55,020 nt of DNA from Helicobacter equorum (GCF_900198655.1 NZ_FZPO01000036.1:1-55020); one strand, 5' to 3'. Counted from the stretch's first letter, positions 8,490 to 18,470 are shown. The notes: generated from the letters alone by a model not told the origin. Numbers and translations: made by a program.

Positions 8490-9296
8490 TTAGAATTTAT
8501 ATGCGTAAGCAAATGTTAGGACATTATTTGGTGTTGATGAGTATTTGAGTGGTCTTCCATCTATATTCATACTTCCACCATCACCTACATTATAGCCACT
8601 TTTGTATTTGTAAGTGAGCCAAAACTGATGATGGGCATTTAGGAAGTAATGCACACCAATACTTGAAATAAAGCTTGTTTTGGTATAGGAATCTAGATTA
8701 ATAGAGCCCTCTTCAGTCGCTGCAGCAAGACTCTGTCCTATAAATGTCCCGAGCTCATAGCCTATGCCGACATTCATACCAAATGTGTGATGTTGGCTTA
8801 CAATAAAATCATAGAGATAAGAGGCTTCTATGCCATAATGCAAGGCTGAAGAATTGAATTTTGCTGTTAGTGTATAGGTGCTATTCTTGACGGTTATATC
8901 ACTGCCATATCCTGCATATCCAAAGAATGCTTTAAAATTCCAACCCCAATTTTTTGCACTATATACTTGCCATCCTAATATAAGATTGATAGGTATGGCA
9001 TAGGTGCTTTGCGTGCCAGATCCACTTTCGGATGTATTATTTGAGAAAATATAATTCTTTACGCCTGGCGCATAGCCTACTTCTACACCAATGAAGCATC
9101 CTGTATTTGCATATTCACCTTTACAGAATCCTAAGAATCCACTTTTGTCTATTAGATTTACATTTTTTTGTTGCAACTCTAAAAGCTCATTTTCTTTTTT
9201 TAATCTTGCGATTTCCTCATCAGTAGTCTCTGCATATGTTATGCTACTAAACATTGCCATAAAGGCTAAACTTAATGCTAATTTTCTTGTTTCCAT
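8490..9296 (-). CDS. Helicobacter-type outer-membrane beta-barrel protein
   Basis: A 268-residue protein with a signal peptide (KLALSLAFMAMFSSITYA). A short charged helix follows (EEIARLKKENELLELQQK) and may form a coiled coil. The remainder alternates polar and hydrophobic residues as a transmembrane barrel and ends in FAYAYKF; the terminal Phe is typical for BAM-dependent insertion. Two Cys (GFCKGEYANTGCF) precede the barrel. The layout matches the smaller outer-membrane proteins of Helicobacter (Hop/Hof/Hor-like), whose functions range from porin to adhesin; which one applies is unknown. AAGGAGGAG precedes the start. No dinucleotide or homopolymer phase switch is seen in its 5' end. Confidence 0.8.
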   Translation of the reverse strand: METRKLALSLAFMAMFSSITYAETTDEEIARLKKENELLELQQKNVNLIDKSGFLGFCKGEYANTGCFIGVEVGYAPGVKNYIFSNNTSESGSGTQSTYAIPINLILGWQVYSAKNWGWNFKAFFGYAGYGSDITVKNSTYTLTAKFNSSALHYGIEASYLYDFIVSQHHTFGMNVGIGYELGTFIGQSLAAATEEGSINLDSYTKTSFISSIGVHYFLNAHHQFWLTYKYKSGYNVGDGGSMNIDGRPLKYSSTPNNVLTFAYAYKF

Positions 9297-9571
9297 GTCT
9301 CCTCCTTGTCTTTTGGTTTTATTTTTATTCTATTCATTCCATACTTAAAATTACTTTTATTGTATTTGCTTTATCTTATTTTACAATTTGCATATATCTT
9401 GATATGAGATTCCTACTCACAACTACATTTACTTATATTTTGCACAATTCACATCACAGAAAAATATTGATCACTCTCTTGGTATATCCATCTTTTAATT
9501 TTTAAAGGGATAGAACTTTGTATTATGGATTCATAAATTATGTGCTTTGTGTGTGAGTGCAGAATCTATAA

Positions 9572-10234
9572 TCATAGTATCCTTTGGAGATACTCCATAC
9601 ATTGCATAAGGGCTTTTTTGCGATGAGAAATATCGTTTTTAGATTCTATTTGTGCGAGGGTTTGTGTGTAATGCTCTGGAACAAAGATAGGATCATAGCC
9701 AAAACCCTTATTACCTTTTGGCGTGATAATTACCTTGCCCTCACATAATCCTTGGAAATTTTGAGAGATACATTGCCCATCTATATACCCAAAAAGACAG
9801 ACATTAGCGACAAAACGCGCACTAGATTCTTCTATCCCACGAGATTGCAACTCATAAATAACGCGCATAAGATTCATTTCATCAAGAGAGAAATTGTTGG
9901 GTTTTATGTCTTGCCAACTATTATCACCAAAATCCCTAGAGCTAAAACGCGCACTATAGATTCCAGGTGCACCACCAAGAACATCAACACATAATCCGCT
10001 ATCTTCACTCAATACAAGATATTGTGTTTGCATAGGTAGTGTTGTGAGAGCTTGATATACTGCCTTTGCTTTCATAGTGGCATTTTGTTCAAAGCTTGTG
10101 CCATTTTCTTCTATCTCAAATGGAGGCATAATATCCCCCACATTAATAATCATCATATCAGGAAGTGTTGTTGCAAAAATAGCTGTAATTTCTGTTTTTT
10201 TATGGGGATTAGAAGTGGCAAGAACAAGCTGCAT
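9572..10234 (-). CDS. rdgB: XTP/dITP diphosphatase (RdgB/HAM1 family)
   Basis: This house-cleaning pyrophosphatase hydrolyses dITP, XTP and ITP to monophosphates, keeping deaminated purines out of DNA. The 220-residue protein starts with the family signature LVLATSNPHKKTEI. It has the catalytic-acid segment LSEDSGLCVDVLGGAPGIYSAR (written here as SEDSGLCVD and GAPGIYSAR) and ends with the purine-binding GNKGFGYDPIFVP and SHRKKA motifs. A standalone gene on the minus strand, 28 bp downstream of tRNA-Arg. Confidence 0.93.
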   Translation of the reverse strand: MQLVLATSNPHKKTEITAIFATTLPDMMIINVGDIMPPFEIEENGTSFEQNATMKAKAVYQALTTLPMQTQYLVLSEDSGLCVDVLGGAPGIYSARFSSRDFGDNSWQDIKPNNFSLDEMNLMRVIYELQSRGIEESSARFVANVCLFGYIDGQCISQNFQGLCEGKVIITPKGNKGFGYDPIFVPEHYTQTLAQIESKNDISHRKKALMQCMEYLQRIL

Positions 10235-10261
10235 ACAAATCCTTAGGAGAATATATCGTAG

Positions 10262-10338
10262 TGGTGTCCTTGATGCGATTTGAACGCATGACCTCTCGAT
10301 TAGGAATCGAACGCTCTATCCAGCTGAGCTACAAGGAC
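10262..10338 (-). tRNA. tRNA-Arg (CCT)
   Basis: A 77-nt cloverleaf with CCA encoded. The acceptor stem GTCCTTG pairs with CAAGGAC. The anticodon stem TTCGA/TCGAG encloses TTCCTAA, giving anticodon CCT, which reads AGG arginine codons. D-arm GCTC/GAGC and T-loop TTCAAAT are normal. Confidence 0.94.
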
Positions 10339-10417
10339 TAGTAAAAATAAAAGCCTGGATTTTACTTATATTTTTTTTGGAAATCAATAAAATAGGGAGT
10401 TTTTATATTTTTTTCTT

Positions 10418-10423
10418 TATAAT
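10418..10423 (+). promoter_or_regulatory. -10 element of the gap promoter
   Basis: TATAAT at 10418-10423 is preceded by T-rich tracts (10401-10417) instead of a -35 box. This is the usual form of sigma-70 promoters in Helicobacter and Campylobacter. It lies 36 bp before the gap start codon and would give a leader of about 30 nt containing AAAAGGA. Confidence 0.6.
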
Positions 10424-10459
10424 GCAAACTATCATTTATCTTACCTCAAAAGGAATAGT

Positions 10460-11446
10460 ATGTCAGTTAAAGTTGCTATCAATGGAACAGGGCGAATTGG
10501 ATTATGCACCGCTCGTATCATCGGAACAAGAGAAGATATAGAATTAGTTGCACTCAATACCACCGCACCTATTGATACTCTCGTGCATTTATTGCGCTAT
10601 GACTCTGTGCATAGAGGCTATAATGTGCAAAAAATCGATGAACGCACCATTCAAATAGGAAACAACAAAGTTGCAATTCTTTCAGATAGAGATCCTGCTA
10701 ACCTTGATTTTAGCCGATATGGCGCACAAGGCGTAATCGAATGCACAGGTAAATTTAACTCTCTCCAAGCCTCAAGTGCTCATATTAAAGATAATGTCAA
10801 AAAAGTTATTATTTCTGCACCAGCTGATGAGGCACCAACATTTGTGTATGGTGTCAATCATCTACAATACAGAGGTGAAAGTGTCATTTCAAATGCTTCT
10901 TGCACAACAAACTGCCTCGCACCTATCGCAAAAGTGTTGCACGATGCATATGGCATACAAAGTGCATTAATGACTACAATACATAGCTATACAAATGATC
11001 AAAATGTGCTTGATGTCAAACACAAAGATTTGCGTCGTGCGCGTGCTGCAGCACTAAACATTATCCCCACAAGTTCGGGTGCTGCCAAAGCTGTGGGACT
11101 TGTGATTCCAGATCTTGTAGGGAAGTTTAATGGCTTTGCGGTGCGTGTGCCAACCCCAGATGTAAGCCTTGTAGATCTTAGTGTGAATCTAAACAAACCA
11201 GTAGACAAAGAAGCTATCAATGATCTGTTTAGAGAAGTCCAGCATACAAGTATGAAAGATATTATCTATGTAGATGAGCAAAAGTGCGTCTCGAGTGATT
11301 TTATTGGATCGCCATATAGCGCAATCTTTGTGCCAGATAAGACATTAGTCATTGGTAATAGTGCTAAAATCTTGGCTTGGTATGACAACGAAATGGGTTA
11401 CTCGACTCGCCTTGTAGATATGAGTGTATATGCCCTCACACATTAA
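10460..11446 (+). CDS. gap: Glyceraldehyde-3-phosphate dehydrogenase, type I
   Basis: The enzyme interconverts glyceraldehyde-3-phosphate and 1,3-bisphosphoglycerate with NAD(P). The 328-residue protein has the Rossmann loop INGTGRIG (residues 7-14), the catalytic Cys148 in ASCTTNCLAP and His175 in TTIHSYTNDQ. The C-terminal WYDNEMGYS is also present. Slightly odd is INGTGRIG in place of the usual INGFGRIG. pgi follows 26 bp later on the same strand with AAAGGAGGAG between, so the pair is probably a two-gene central-carbon operon. Confidence 0.95.
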   Translation: MSVKVAINGTGRIGLCTARIIGTREDIELVALNTTAPIDTLVHLLRYDSVHRGYNVQKIDERTIQIGNNKVAILSDRDPANLDFSRYGAQGVIECTGKFNSLQASSAHIKDNVKKVIISAPADEAPTFVYGVNHLQYRGESVISNASCTTNCLAPIAKVLHDAYGIQSALMTTIHSYTNDQNVLDVKHKDLRRARAAALNIIPTSSGAAKAVGLVIPDLVGKFNGFAVRVPTPDVSLVDLSVNLNKPVDKEAINDLFREVQHTSMKDIIYVDEQKCVSSDFIGSPYSAIFVPDKTLVIGNSAKILAWYDNEMGYSTRLVDMSVYALTH

Positions 11447-11472
11447 ACCAACAAAAAGGAGGAGGGAAGCCT

Positions 11473-12723
11473 ATGCTAGAATTCACACATTCTTTTACCT
11501 ACACAACAAAAGACGATACAGAGCGTTTGACACAAATTTTTGAATCTATTACCAAAGAGCGTGCACAACAAACAAGCGGATATTACGCATTGCCCTTTAG
11601 TCAAAAAGCCTTGCAGGATTCACAAAAATATCTCAAGCAGCACAAAGATCTCATCGCAAAGCTTAAAAATATTGTAATTATTGGCGTGGGTGGTAGTTCG
11701 CTAGGATTAAAAGCGCTAGATACTATGCTTAGTCCTTTGCCACAACGCAATGCCATTAAGCTTGGATTCTTGGAATGCACGGATTGTATCGCAGTGGAAG
11801 CGGCTCTTAAAAAAATAAAAGTGAAAAATACACTTTTTATCGTTATTTCCAAAAGTGGTAGCACCATTGAAACTTCCTCTATTTTTAAGTATGTGCTAGA
11901 AACTTACAATCTCTTATCCAAGAAACATACATCACATATCGTGGCAATCACCGATGAAGATTCACCACTGCAAAAATGGTGTCATAAACACAAAATCGCC
12001 TCCATTGGGATTGACAAAAATGTCGGTGGGAGATTTTCTGTGTTAAGTAGCGTAGGAATCTTGCCTCTTATGCTGCTAGGATATGATGTAAAAAAACTTC
12101 TCCAAGGTGCCAAAGAACTTGCTATGAGATTTTTTGATCGCAAAGAAGATCATATCTTGCAAAAAGCACTTTATCTAGTGCAAAATCGTGAGCAATATCC
12201 TATCAATGTGCTTTTTTCTTATTCAAGCATACTCAAGGAATTTAACGCGTGGTATGTGCAATTATGGGCAGAAAGCCTAGGTAAGCTTAATATTCACGAC
12301 AAAGCGGTAGGATTAACACCTATTGGGCTTGTGGGAAGTATCGATCAACATTCATTTTTGCAACTCATCGTGCAAGGCTGTAAAGACAAAAGTGTTACAT
12401 TCATTTCGCTTAAACCCACACATTACCCAAAACCTCGCATTCCTCACACTACACTCACATTTTTAGAATCTACGGACTTCGCTAATGGTGTAAGTTTTGC
12501 GACATTACTAGATAAGCAATGTCTTGCCACGATGCAAACCCTACAGGCACAAGGAATTCCTACAGATTGTATTGTGATAGACACAATTTGTGAATATAAT
12601 GCCGGAGCACTTGTGATGTATTATGAACTTTTGACCTCATGTGCGGGTTGTGCCTTAGAAATTAATACCTACGATCAACCGGGTGTAGAATTTGGTAAAA
12701 CACGCCTAAGAGAGATGTTTTAG
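11473..12723 (+). CDS. pgi: Glucose-6-phosphate isomerase, short campylobacterotal form
   Basis: The enzyme interconverts glucose-6-phosphate and fructose-6-phosphate. At 416 residues it is much shorter than the E. coli enzyme (about 550), as is usual for Campylobacter and Helicobacter Pgi. SIS-domain phosphate-binding motifs are visible: IGVGGSSLGLKAL near residue 72, ISKSGSTIET near 127 and NVGGRFSVLS near 187. The C-terminal YDQPGVEFGK region supplies the active-site Lys. A hairpin overlaps its stop codon. Confidence 0.93.
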   Translation: MLEFTHSFTYTTKDDTERLTQIFESITKERAQQTSGYYALPFSQKALQDSQKYLKQHKDLIAKLKNIVIIGVGGSSLGLKALDTMLSPLPQRNAIKLGFLECTDCIAVEAALKKIKVKNTLFIVISKSGSTIETSSIFKYVLETYNLLSKKHTSHIVAITDEDSPLQKWCHKHKIASIGIDKNVGGRFSVLSSVGILPLMLLGYDVKKLLQGAKELAMRFFDRKEDHILQKALYLVQNREQYPINVLFSYSSILKEFNAWYVQLWAESLGKLNIHDKAVGLTPIGLVGSIDQHSFLQLIVQGCKDKSVTFISLKPTHYPKPRIPHTTLTFLESTDFANGVSFATLLDKQCLATMQTLQAQGIPTDCIVIDTICEYNAGALVMYYELLTSCAGCALEINTYDQPGVEFGKTRLREMF

Positions 12724-12729
12724 GCGTGT
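12700..12729 (+). terminator. Hairpin overlapping the 3' end of pgi
   Basis: ACACGCCTAA (12700-12709) pairs perfectly with TTAGGCGTGT (12720-12729) around a 10-nt loop, spanning the pgi stop codon. The following sequence is AT-rich but without a pure T-run. Probably the end of the gap-pgi transcript. Confidence 0.6.
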
Positions 12730-12805
12730 AACTTAGTAATATAAAAATATAATTGTAATTGCGTGACATACTCATATATCGCATACATAAGATCTGTTAT
12801 TATGT

Positions 12806-14995
12806 CTATAGCTTGTATGTTAGTTGCATATACGCACTTGCTCCAGCCACACGATAAAAGTCATAATAGCGATTATTTGTAAGATTATATCCACTCAAAG
12901 AAAGATCCACGCCATTGCGCCATACATACCCTATTTTTGTATTAAGACTAAATTGACTTTCATAATATCCATATGTATTTGTAAGTGGCGTAGAATTTGT
13001 ATCATTACTAAAAAATGCAGGAGCATAATACGCCCACATCACGCCATAAAAGCCACTCTTTGGAAGATATTTTAGAGTAATATTACTCATATGTCTAGGC
13101 ACACCCGCAAGTTGTTTGCCCTCTGTGTATGGCATAGCACTATTTTGCAAGATTCTAGCATTGGTAAAAGTATAATTTGCCCCTACATATACATATGAAC
13201 TAAGTGCGATCTCTCCCTCTAACTCCACACCATGGATACGACCAAGTCCTGCATTGGTATATTGCCAAGGATTATTTTGCACACCGCTACCTGCACGATA
13301 AATCATATCTTGTAATTCTGTGTGAAAATAATACACGCTTGTAGAAAACCTTTGTGTGCGATATTCTGTCCCAATCTCAAAGCTTAACGCGCGCTCTTGC
13401 TTGAGATTAGGATTTATCGCCCATACATTGCTTGCGTGAGTAAATTGATACATATCGCGCAATGTAGGGACTCTAAAGCCTGTGCCAATACTAGAACTTA
13501 TACGCCAAGTAGGTAAAATAGACCAAGAAATACCAAATTTTGGGCTTATAGATGAAAGTGTAGATTCTATCGTATCGCGGTTTTGCTCTGATGCCTGATT
13601 GTTAAAAAAATATCCTCTATAATTATGCCAATAATCATAACGCACACCGATATCGGTAGAAAAATTTTCCCACCATTGCGAATCTAATCGCACATAACCA
13701 GAACCCACAAATGCCCTTTGACCAAAGCCACGAAAGCTATCAAGACGTGTAGCAGAATCGCGCCAATTTGTCATATTGCGTTGTCTTTGTGTGTAAGTAT
13801 AATAACGAAATGCTAGGGCAGTGCTTAAAGAATGTATGTTTAAAAAACGAGTATTCCATACTATATCAAGATAATTGCTACTTGAATCTATATCCTGCGT
13901 AGTGCCTGCACCACCAAAACGATCGCCACCATCGCGATTTGCATCTTGCCAAGTACTTAAGAGATTGAGGCTAGAGAGAGAAATTTTTAGCAATGAATCT
14001 GCCCCAAAAGTATGCGTATAGGTAAGATTTCCCAAAATATGCGTATAATCCCCTATGCCACCTAATCCAGAACCCACAAAATAATCCTTGCCACCGACAA
14101 GATGTGTAGATCGCCCTGTAGCGTTGTCATACAAATAACTTGTAAAATGTCCAAAATCATAAGTATGGTTGGATACACTCGCCATTGCCGAAAGCATACC
14201 AACATCACCTATATCATATTCTGCCTTAAGACGCACATCATAAGTTTGGTATGCGCGTTTGCCACCTGTGCCTATGATGTGATTCCCCGCCTTGTCTATA
14301 TAATAACCACTAAGTTGATTAAGGTTAGTGCTTGGTGCGATTGTAGGAAAACTAGTATAACCACCGCTTTGTGTATAACCACCGCTAAGCTTTATTCTAA
14401 GCCCACCTTGCAAGAACACATCACCCACAGAGGCATAAAGCTTTATTAGATTTGTATCTGCACTATCACGCACCAACTCATTGCCGTAGCCAACTAACAG
14501 ATTAGATTCAAATTCCTTTGGCATTGCAGTGATAAAATTTACAACTCCCCCTATAGCGCCTGTGCCATAGAGACTAGAAAAACTGCCTCTAGCCACCTCT
14601 ATGCGCTCGACATCATACAGCGAGATTTGATTTAAGATTCTGCTCTCACCTTCCAAATCGCTTAAAATAACGCCATCAAGCATAACCAATGTGCCATTAT
14701 TAATCCCGCGAATGACGATCTTTGGACGAGGATTAAACCCCACATCATTTTGAATTCTCACACCAGGAAATTTTTTGATCGTATCAGTAAGCTTGATATT
14801 AGGAGATTTACGCACTTCTGTGGTATCTATAACGCTTACATTTCCGTGTATATGCGACACATCAGTTTCTAAAATAGAAGAGGTAATGATAGAATCTGAT
14901 AGACGTTGTTTATCCTTGGCATACACAACCATACAACTCCCAAGACATAACAACACAAATTGCATTGTATAAACCTTAGTGAATCTCTTCATCAT
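12806..14995 (-). CDS. TonB-dependent outer-membrane receptor next to the nik operon
   Basis: A 729-residue receptor with signal peptide (MQFVLLCLGSCMVVYA). The plug domain contains VIDTTEVRKSPNIKLTDTI, VRIQNDVGFNPRPKIVIRG and RIEVARGSFSSLYGTGAIGG, followed by a 22-strand-type barrel ending in MQLTYKL. The start at 14995 is chosen because AGGAG lies about 7 nt upstream; the open frame extends 16 codons further. It is divergent from nikA with only 73 bp between start codons, so the two units share a regulatory region. TonB receptors for nickel or nickel-metallophore complexes are known in Helicobacter (FrpB4, NikH). Nickel as substrate here is inferred from the neighbour only. Confidence 0.85.
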   Translation of the reverse strand: MMKRFTKVYTMQFVLLCLGSCMVVYAKDKQRLSDSIITSSILETDVSHIHGNVSVIDTTEVRKSPNIKLTDTIKKFPGVRIQNDVGFNPRPKIVIRGINNGTLVMLDGVILSDLEGESRILNQISLYDVERIEVARGSFSSLYGTGAIGGVVNFITAMPKEFESNLLVGYGNELVRDSADTNLIKLYASVGDVFLQGGLRIKLSGGYTQSGGYTSFPTIAPSTNLNQLSGYYIDKAGNHIIGTGGKRAYQTYDVRLKAEYDIGDVGMLSAMASVSNHTYDFGHFTSYLYDNATGRSTHLVGGKDYFVGSGLGGIGDYTHILGNLTYTHTFGADSLLKISLSSLNLLSTWQDANRDGGDRFGGAGTTQDIDSSSNYLDIVWNTRFLNIHSLSTALAFRYYTYTQRQRNMTNWRDSATRLDSFRGFGQRAFVGSGYVRLDSQWWENFSTDIGVRYDYWHNYRGYFFNNQASEQNRDTIESTLSSISPKFGISWSILPTWRISSSIGTGFRVPTLRDMYQFTHASNVWAINPNLKQERALSFEIGTEYRTQRFSTSVYYFHTELQDMIYRAGSGVQNNPWQYTNAGLGRIHGVELEGEIALSSYVYVGANYTFTNARILQNSAMPYTEGKQLAGVPRHMSNITLKYLPKSGFYGVMWAYYAPAFFSNDTNSTPLTNTYGYYESQFSLNTKIGYVWRNGVDLSLSGYNLTNNRYYDFYRVAGASAYMQLTYKL

Positions 14996-15020
14996 TCTAA
15001 AGCTCCTAAAAATATTGTGA

Positions 15021-15036
15021 TTTTTTTGGTTATAAT
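15021..15036 (+). promoter_or_regulatory. Candidate promoter of the nik operon
   Basis: A run of seven T with GG (15021-15029) precedes TATAAT at 15031-15036, 32 bp before the nikA ATG. A T-rich tract instead of a -35 box is normal for this group. I looked for a NikR operator (TRWYA-N15-TRWYA) across 14996-15068 and found no pair at the right spacing. Confidence 0.5.
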
Positions 15037-15068
15037 ACCTCATAACTTAAAATAGAAAAGTAGTTATT

Positions 15069-16655
15069 ATGAGAGTGTCCCATTATAAAATCTCATCAAT
15101 ATTATTGTTTTTGTGCTTTATGTGTAATAATCTTTTTGCACAAAACATATTACGAGTAGCCATTAGCCAAAATGTTGGCGCACTCAATCCTCAAGGATAC
15201 AACACAAATGCAATGTTTGCACAAAATATGCTGTATGAAGGATTAGTGCGTTTGGATAAAAATGGTGTGCTTAGCCCTTCTTTGGCAATATCTTGGGAGA
15301 TTAGCAACGATGACAAAGTCTATGTATTTACCTTGCGAGAGGGTGTGCAATTCTCCAATGGAGAAAGCTTTAATGCCGATGCGGTGGTGCTAAACTTTGA
15401 ATCTATCCTCAAAAATAGAGTAAGACATTCATGGTGCGGACTTATCCATGCACTAGATTCTGTAAAAAAAATCGATGATTTCCATATAAAACTGCATTTA
15501 AAATATCCCTATGCTCCCACCTTGTATGAACTCTCCCTCATACGACCATTTAGATTTTTGGCTCCTAGTGCATTTCCTCCAGATCTTGATCTCATAAAAC
15601 ACGACCCCAAACCTATCGGAACAGGTCCCTATATGCTTGTAGATTCACAACCTGGTATTAGCGATAGTTTCACAAAAAATGCATATTATTGGGATAAAGA
15701 TCATTACAATGGAATCTATTTTGATACGATTGTTATGCGTGTTATTTTTGATCCCAACACAAAGCTTAGCGCCCTAAAAAGCGGACAAATCGATCTTATC
15801 TATGGATATGACATAATCCCTATTGAGATGTTTTTACAAATTCAGCACGATAAGAATCTAAAAACATATCTCTCAGAACCAATCTTTATCACTTCATTGG
15901 TGTTAAATTCTAACAAGCTTCCTGCATATATGCGAGAGGCTATAGCTACAGCCATCAACAAACAAGAATTAATCCGCGGTGTATATGGAGATATGCAACC
16001 TTGTAGCGATTGGCTTTTTATCACGCGTGATGAGCTTCCAAATTTTAAGTCTCAACCCCAACATACACAAACCATACAACATAAATTTAACCCTCAATCT
16101 TGTCAAACACCAGATACAGAGAAAGCCAAAACCTTGCTTACACAAGCAAATCCTACGCTCCAAACGCCCATAAAAATAGAATTGCTTTATAGTGGCGATA
16201 GTCCAGCCCAAAAAATGCTCGCCCAAATTCTTGCTTATGAGCTCCAAAGCCTTGGTATTGAATTAAGCCTAAGTGCTAGTGAGCCGACGATATATCGCAA
16301 CAGGCAATTAAATGGTAATTTTGAAATCTCTTTTAATGATACATGGGGTGCGCCCTATGAACCTTTAAGTATTTTGTATTCTATGCTTACACCAAGTCAT
16401 ATAGACTTTAGCGCACAATCTGGACTTGAAAATGTCGATACAATTCGGACACTAATCACAAAGCTTTTGGCTCAAAATCCTCATTCCAAAAATGCACAAG
16501 CTCTATTGCAGCAGATTCTTAGTCTATTGTCTCAAAGCTATATCTATATTCCACTAACAGCACAACGCAACAAAGCCATTGCAAACAAAGATATAAAAGG
16601 CATACAAATGGGTATTTTAAGCTATGAAATACCATTTTGGGAATTCTATAAATGA
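15069..16655 (+). CDS. nikA: Nickel ABC transporter substrate-binding protein NikA
   Basis: A periplasmic SBP family 5 protein, 528 residues, with a signal peptide (ILLFLCFMCNNLFA). It resembles E. coli NikA over its length, not merely generic oligopeptide binders. NVGALNPQGYNTNAMFAQNM, NRVRHSWCGL, LIRPFRFLAPSAFP and PIGTGPYMLV correspond to NikA segments that include the metal-site Arg and Trp residues. NikA binds nickel carried by small organic ligands such as histidine. It is first in a four-gene operon, and its stop overlaps nikB by 4 nt. Nickel would feed hydrogenase and, if present, urease. The match was made from memory of the E. coli sequence. Confidence 0.88.
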   Translation: MRVSHYKISSILLFLCFMCNNLFAQNILRVAISQNVGALNPQGYNTNAMFAQNMLYEGLVRLDKNGVLSPSLAISWEISNDDKVYVFTLREGVQFSNGESFNADAVVLNFESILKNRVRHSWCGLIHALDSVKKIDDFHIKLHLKYPYAPTLYELSLIRPFRFLAPSAFPPDLDLIKHDPKPIGTGPYMLVDSQPGISDSFTKNAYYWDKDHYNGIYFDTIVMRVIFDPNTKLSALKSGQIDLIYGYDIIPIEMFLQIQHDKNLKTYLSEPIFITSLVLNSNKLPAYMREAIATAINKQELIRGVYGDMQPCSDWLFITRDELPNFKSQPQHTQTIQHKFNPQSCQTPDTEKAKTLLTQANPTLQTPIKIELLYSGDSPAQKMLAQILAYELQSLGIELSLSASEPTIYRNRQLNGNFEISFNDTWGAPYEPLSILYSMLTPSHIDFSAQSGLENVDTIRTLITKLLAQNPHSKNAQALLQQILSLLSQSYIYIPLTAQRNKAIANKDIKGIQMGILSYEIPFWEFYK

Positions 16656-17596
16656 GCGCATATATCATAAAAAGACTTTTAAGCCTTATTCCTATCTTGC
16701 TTATTGCCTCATTTGCAATCTTTATATTTTTGCGTTTGGGTGGCACAGATCCAGTCACACAATTTTTGCTAAACTCTCATATCCCACAAACCCCACAACT
16801 TATTGCAGAACTCACAGAGGAATTTGGGCTACATAAGCCACTTTTGGAACAATACATAGTATGGTTAGGTGGCGTTTTTAAAGGAGATTTTGGCACCTCA
16901 TATATGAATGGAAGAAATGTAGGAGCAGATTTTTTTTATTATCTACCAAACACACTATTACTCGTATTTTTTGGCTTTATGCTTACGCTTATACTATCAA
17001 TTCCACTTGGAATCTTAAGTGCTATCTATGAAGGTAAATGGCTTGATAAGACATTGCAGATTCTTTGTCTTGTTGGTGTGAGTGTGCCAAATTTTTGGTT
17101 TGCACTCTTACTTATTGCATTTTTTTGTGTGTCATTGCAATGGTTACCAGCAATAAGTGATGGAAGTCTTGTATCCTTTATTTTGCCCACAATAAGCATT
17201 GCACTTATGTCAATTTGCATCAACGCACGCCTCATACGCGCAAATATGCTACAGGTGCGAACACAATACCATATCTTATATGCCACACTTCGCGATATTC
17301 CACGATACAAGATTATCACAAAACATATCCTCTATAATGCGCTTATACCCATTGTTACCGCATTTGGTATGCATATTGGCGAACTTATTGGAGGCTGTTT
17401 GTTGGTTGAAAGTATCTTTGCTATACCAGGCATTGGGCTTTATAGTATCCAAGCCGTTACTAATCACGATTATCCTGTTATCCAATGCTTTGTGCTTGTG
17501 TTATGCGGGATTTTTACGCTTTGTAATATCCTTACAGATATTCTGTATGCCCTTCTTGATCCTAGAATCTCTAAAAACTTTAAAGGTGCGCAATGA
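16652..17596 (+). CDS. nikB: Nickel ABC transporter permease NikB
   Basis: A 314-residue inner-membrane permease of the DppB/OppB fold with about six membrane segments. Segments closely resembling E. coli NikB include SVPNFWFALLLIAFF, SLQWLPAISDG, ICINARLIRANML, GMHIGELIGG and DYPVIQCFVLV. The GMHIGELIGG region follows the EAA-like loop that docks the ATPase. It overlaps both nikA and nikC by 4 nt (ATGA), giving tight translational coupling. Confidence 0.9.
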   Translation: MSAYIIKRLLSLIPILLIASFAIFIFLRLGGTDPVTQFLLNSHIPQTPQLIAELTEEFGLHKPLLEQYIVWLGGVFKGDFGTSYMNGRNVGADFFYYLPNTLLLVFFGFMLTLILSIPLGILSAIYEGKWLDKTLQILCLVGVSVPNFWFALLLIAFFCVSLQWLPAISDGSLVSFILPTISIALMSICINARLIRANMLQVRTQYHILYATLRDIPRYKIITKHILYNALIPIVTAFGMHIGELIGGCLLVESIFAIPGIGLYSIQAVTNHDYPVIQCFVLVLCGIFTLCNILTDILYALLDPRISKNFKGAQ

Positions 17597-18444
17597 AATA
17601 TGATACCTACACGCCTTATAGACATACATCTTTCTTTGCTCACACACATAATATAATCACCACTATGCTATTTGTTGTATTTGTCTTATTCGCTATATTT
17701 GCACCCTATATTACCCCCTATGATCCAAATGCTATTGATATCACGCAAAAATTTGCACCTATAAGCTTTGACCATATATTTGGTTGCGATCATTTAGGGC
17801 GTGATATTTTCTCTCGAATCTTGCATGGTATGCGTATTTCATTAGGTTCTAGCACAATAATCCTTACTTGTATCGTGATACTTGGTATTAGTATTGGTGG
17901 GTTATGTGGATTTGTAGGAGGCAAGATAGATTCTGTTATTATGCGAGTGTGCGATGTGTTGTTAAGTATGCCTACCTTGGTGCTTGCACTCTTTTTTGTG
18001 GGGGTGCTTGGTGTGGGATTAGTCAATGTGATTCTTGCGATTATCCTCACACATTGGGCTTGGTATGCTAGGATCGTGCGATCCATTGTCTTAAGCCTCA
18101 AGAACAAAGAATACATCGTGCTTTCTAGCTGTTATGGTTGCAATCAATTCCAAAGTTTTAGGCGCCATATCTTACGACCAGTCCTTAGTCAATGTATGAT
18201 TTTAGCAAGTATGGATTTGGGGCATATGATGCTCCATATAGCCGCACTCTCTTTTATCGGACTTGGTGTGCAAGCACCTATGGCAGAATGGGGTATTATG
18301 CTTAGTGAAAGCAAAGATTATTTATGGAGCTACCCTCAACTTATGCTTTATCCAGGAGGGGCGTTATTTATTAGTGTAGCGCTGTGTAATATCATTGGAG
18401 AGAAGTTGCGTGCGTACTATGATATGCCAATCTCTCATACATAG
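17593..18444 (+). CDS. nikC: Nickel ABC transporter permease NikC
   Basis: A 283-residue DppC-type permease with about six membrane segments. Family features include APYITPYDPNAIDI, HIFGCDHLGRDIFSRILHG, ILTHWAWYARIVRSIVLSLK with the ATPase-docking loop, and LSFIGLGVQAPMAEWGIML. It is the partner of NikB, whose stop it overlaps by 4 nt. The fused ATPase gene follows 26 bp downstream. Confidence 0.88.
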   Translation: MKYDTYTPYRHTSFFAHTHNIITTMLFVVFVLFAIFAPYITPYDPNAIDITQKFAPISFDHIFGCDHLGRDIFSRILHGMRISLGSSTIILTCIVILGISIGGLCGFVGGKIDSVIMRVCDVLLSMPTLVLALFFVGVLGVGLVNVILAIILTHWAWYARIVRSIVLSLKNKEYIVLSSCYGCNQFQSFRRHILRPVLSQCMILASMDLGHMMLHIAALSFIGLGVQAPMAEWGIMLSESKDYLWSYPQLMLYPGGALFISVALCNIIGEKLRAYYDMPISHT

Positions 18445-18470
18445 ACTTATAACAATGATGAGTAATATTC

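Noticed and set aside
14102-14449. Plus-strand open frame of 115 codons inside the TonB receptor
   Set aside because: It is antisense to a well-supported receptor gene, has no ribosome binding site and no protein-like features.
14996-15068. Possible NikR operator between the TonB receptor and nikA
   Set aside because: TAATA and TATTA half-sites exist but are about 27 bp apart, not the 15 bp expected, and one overlaps the start codon.
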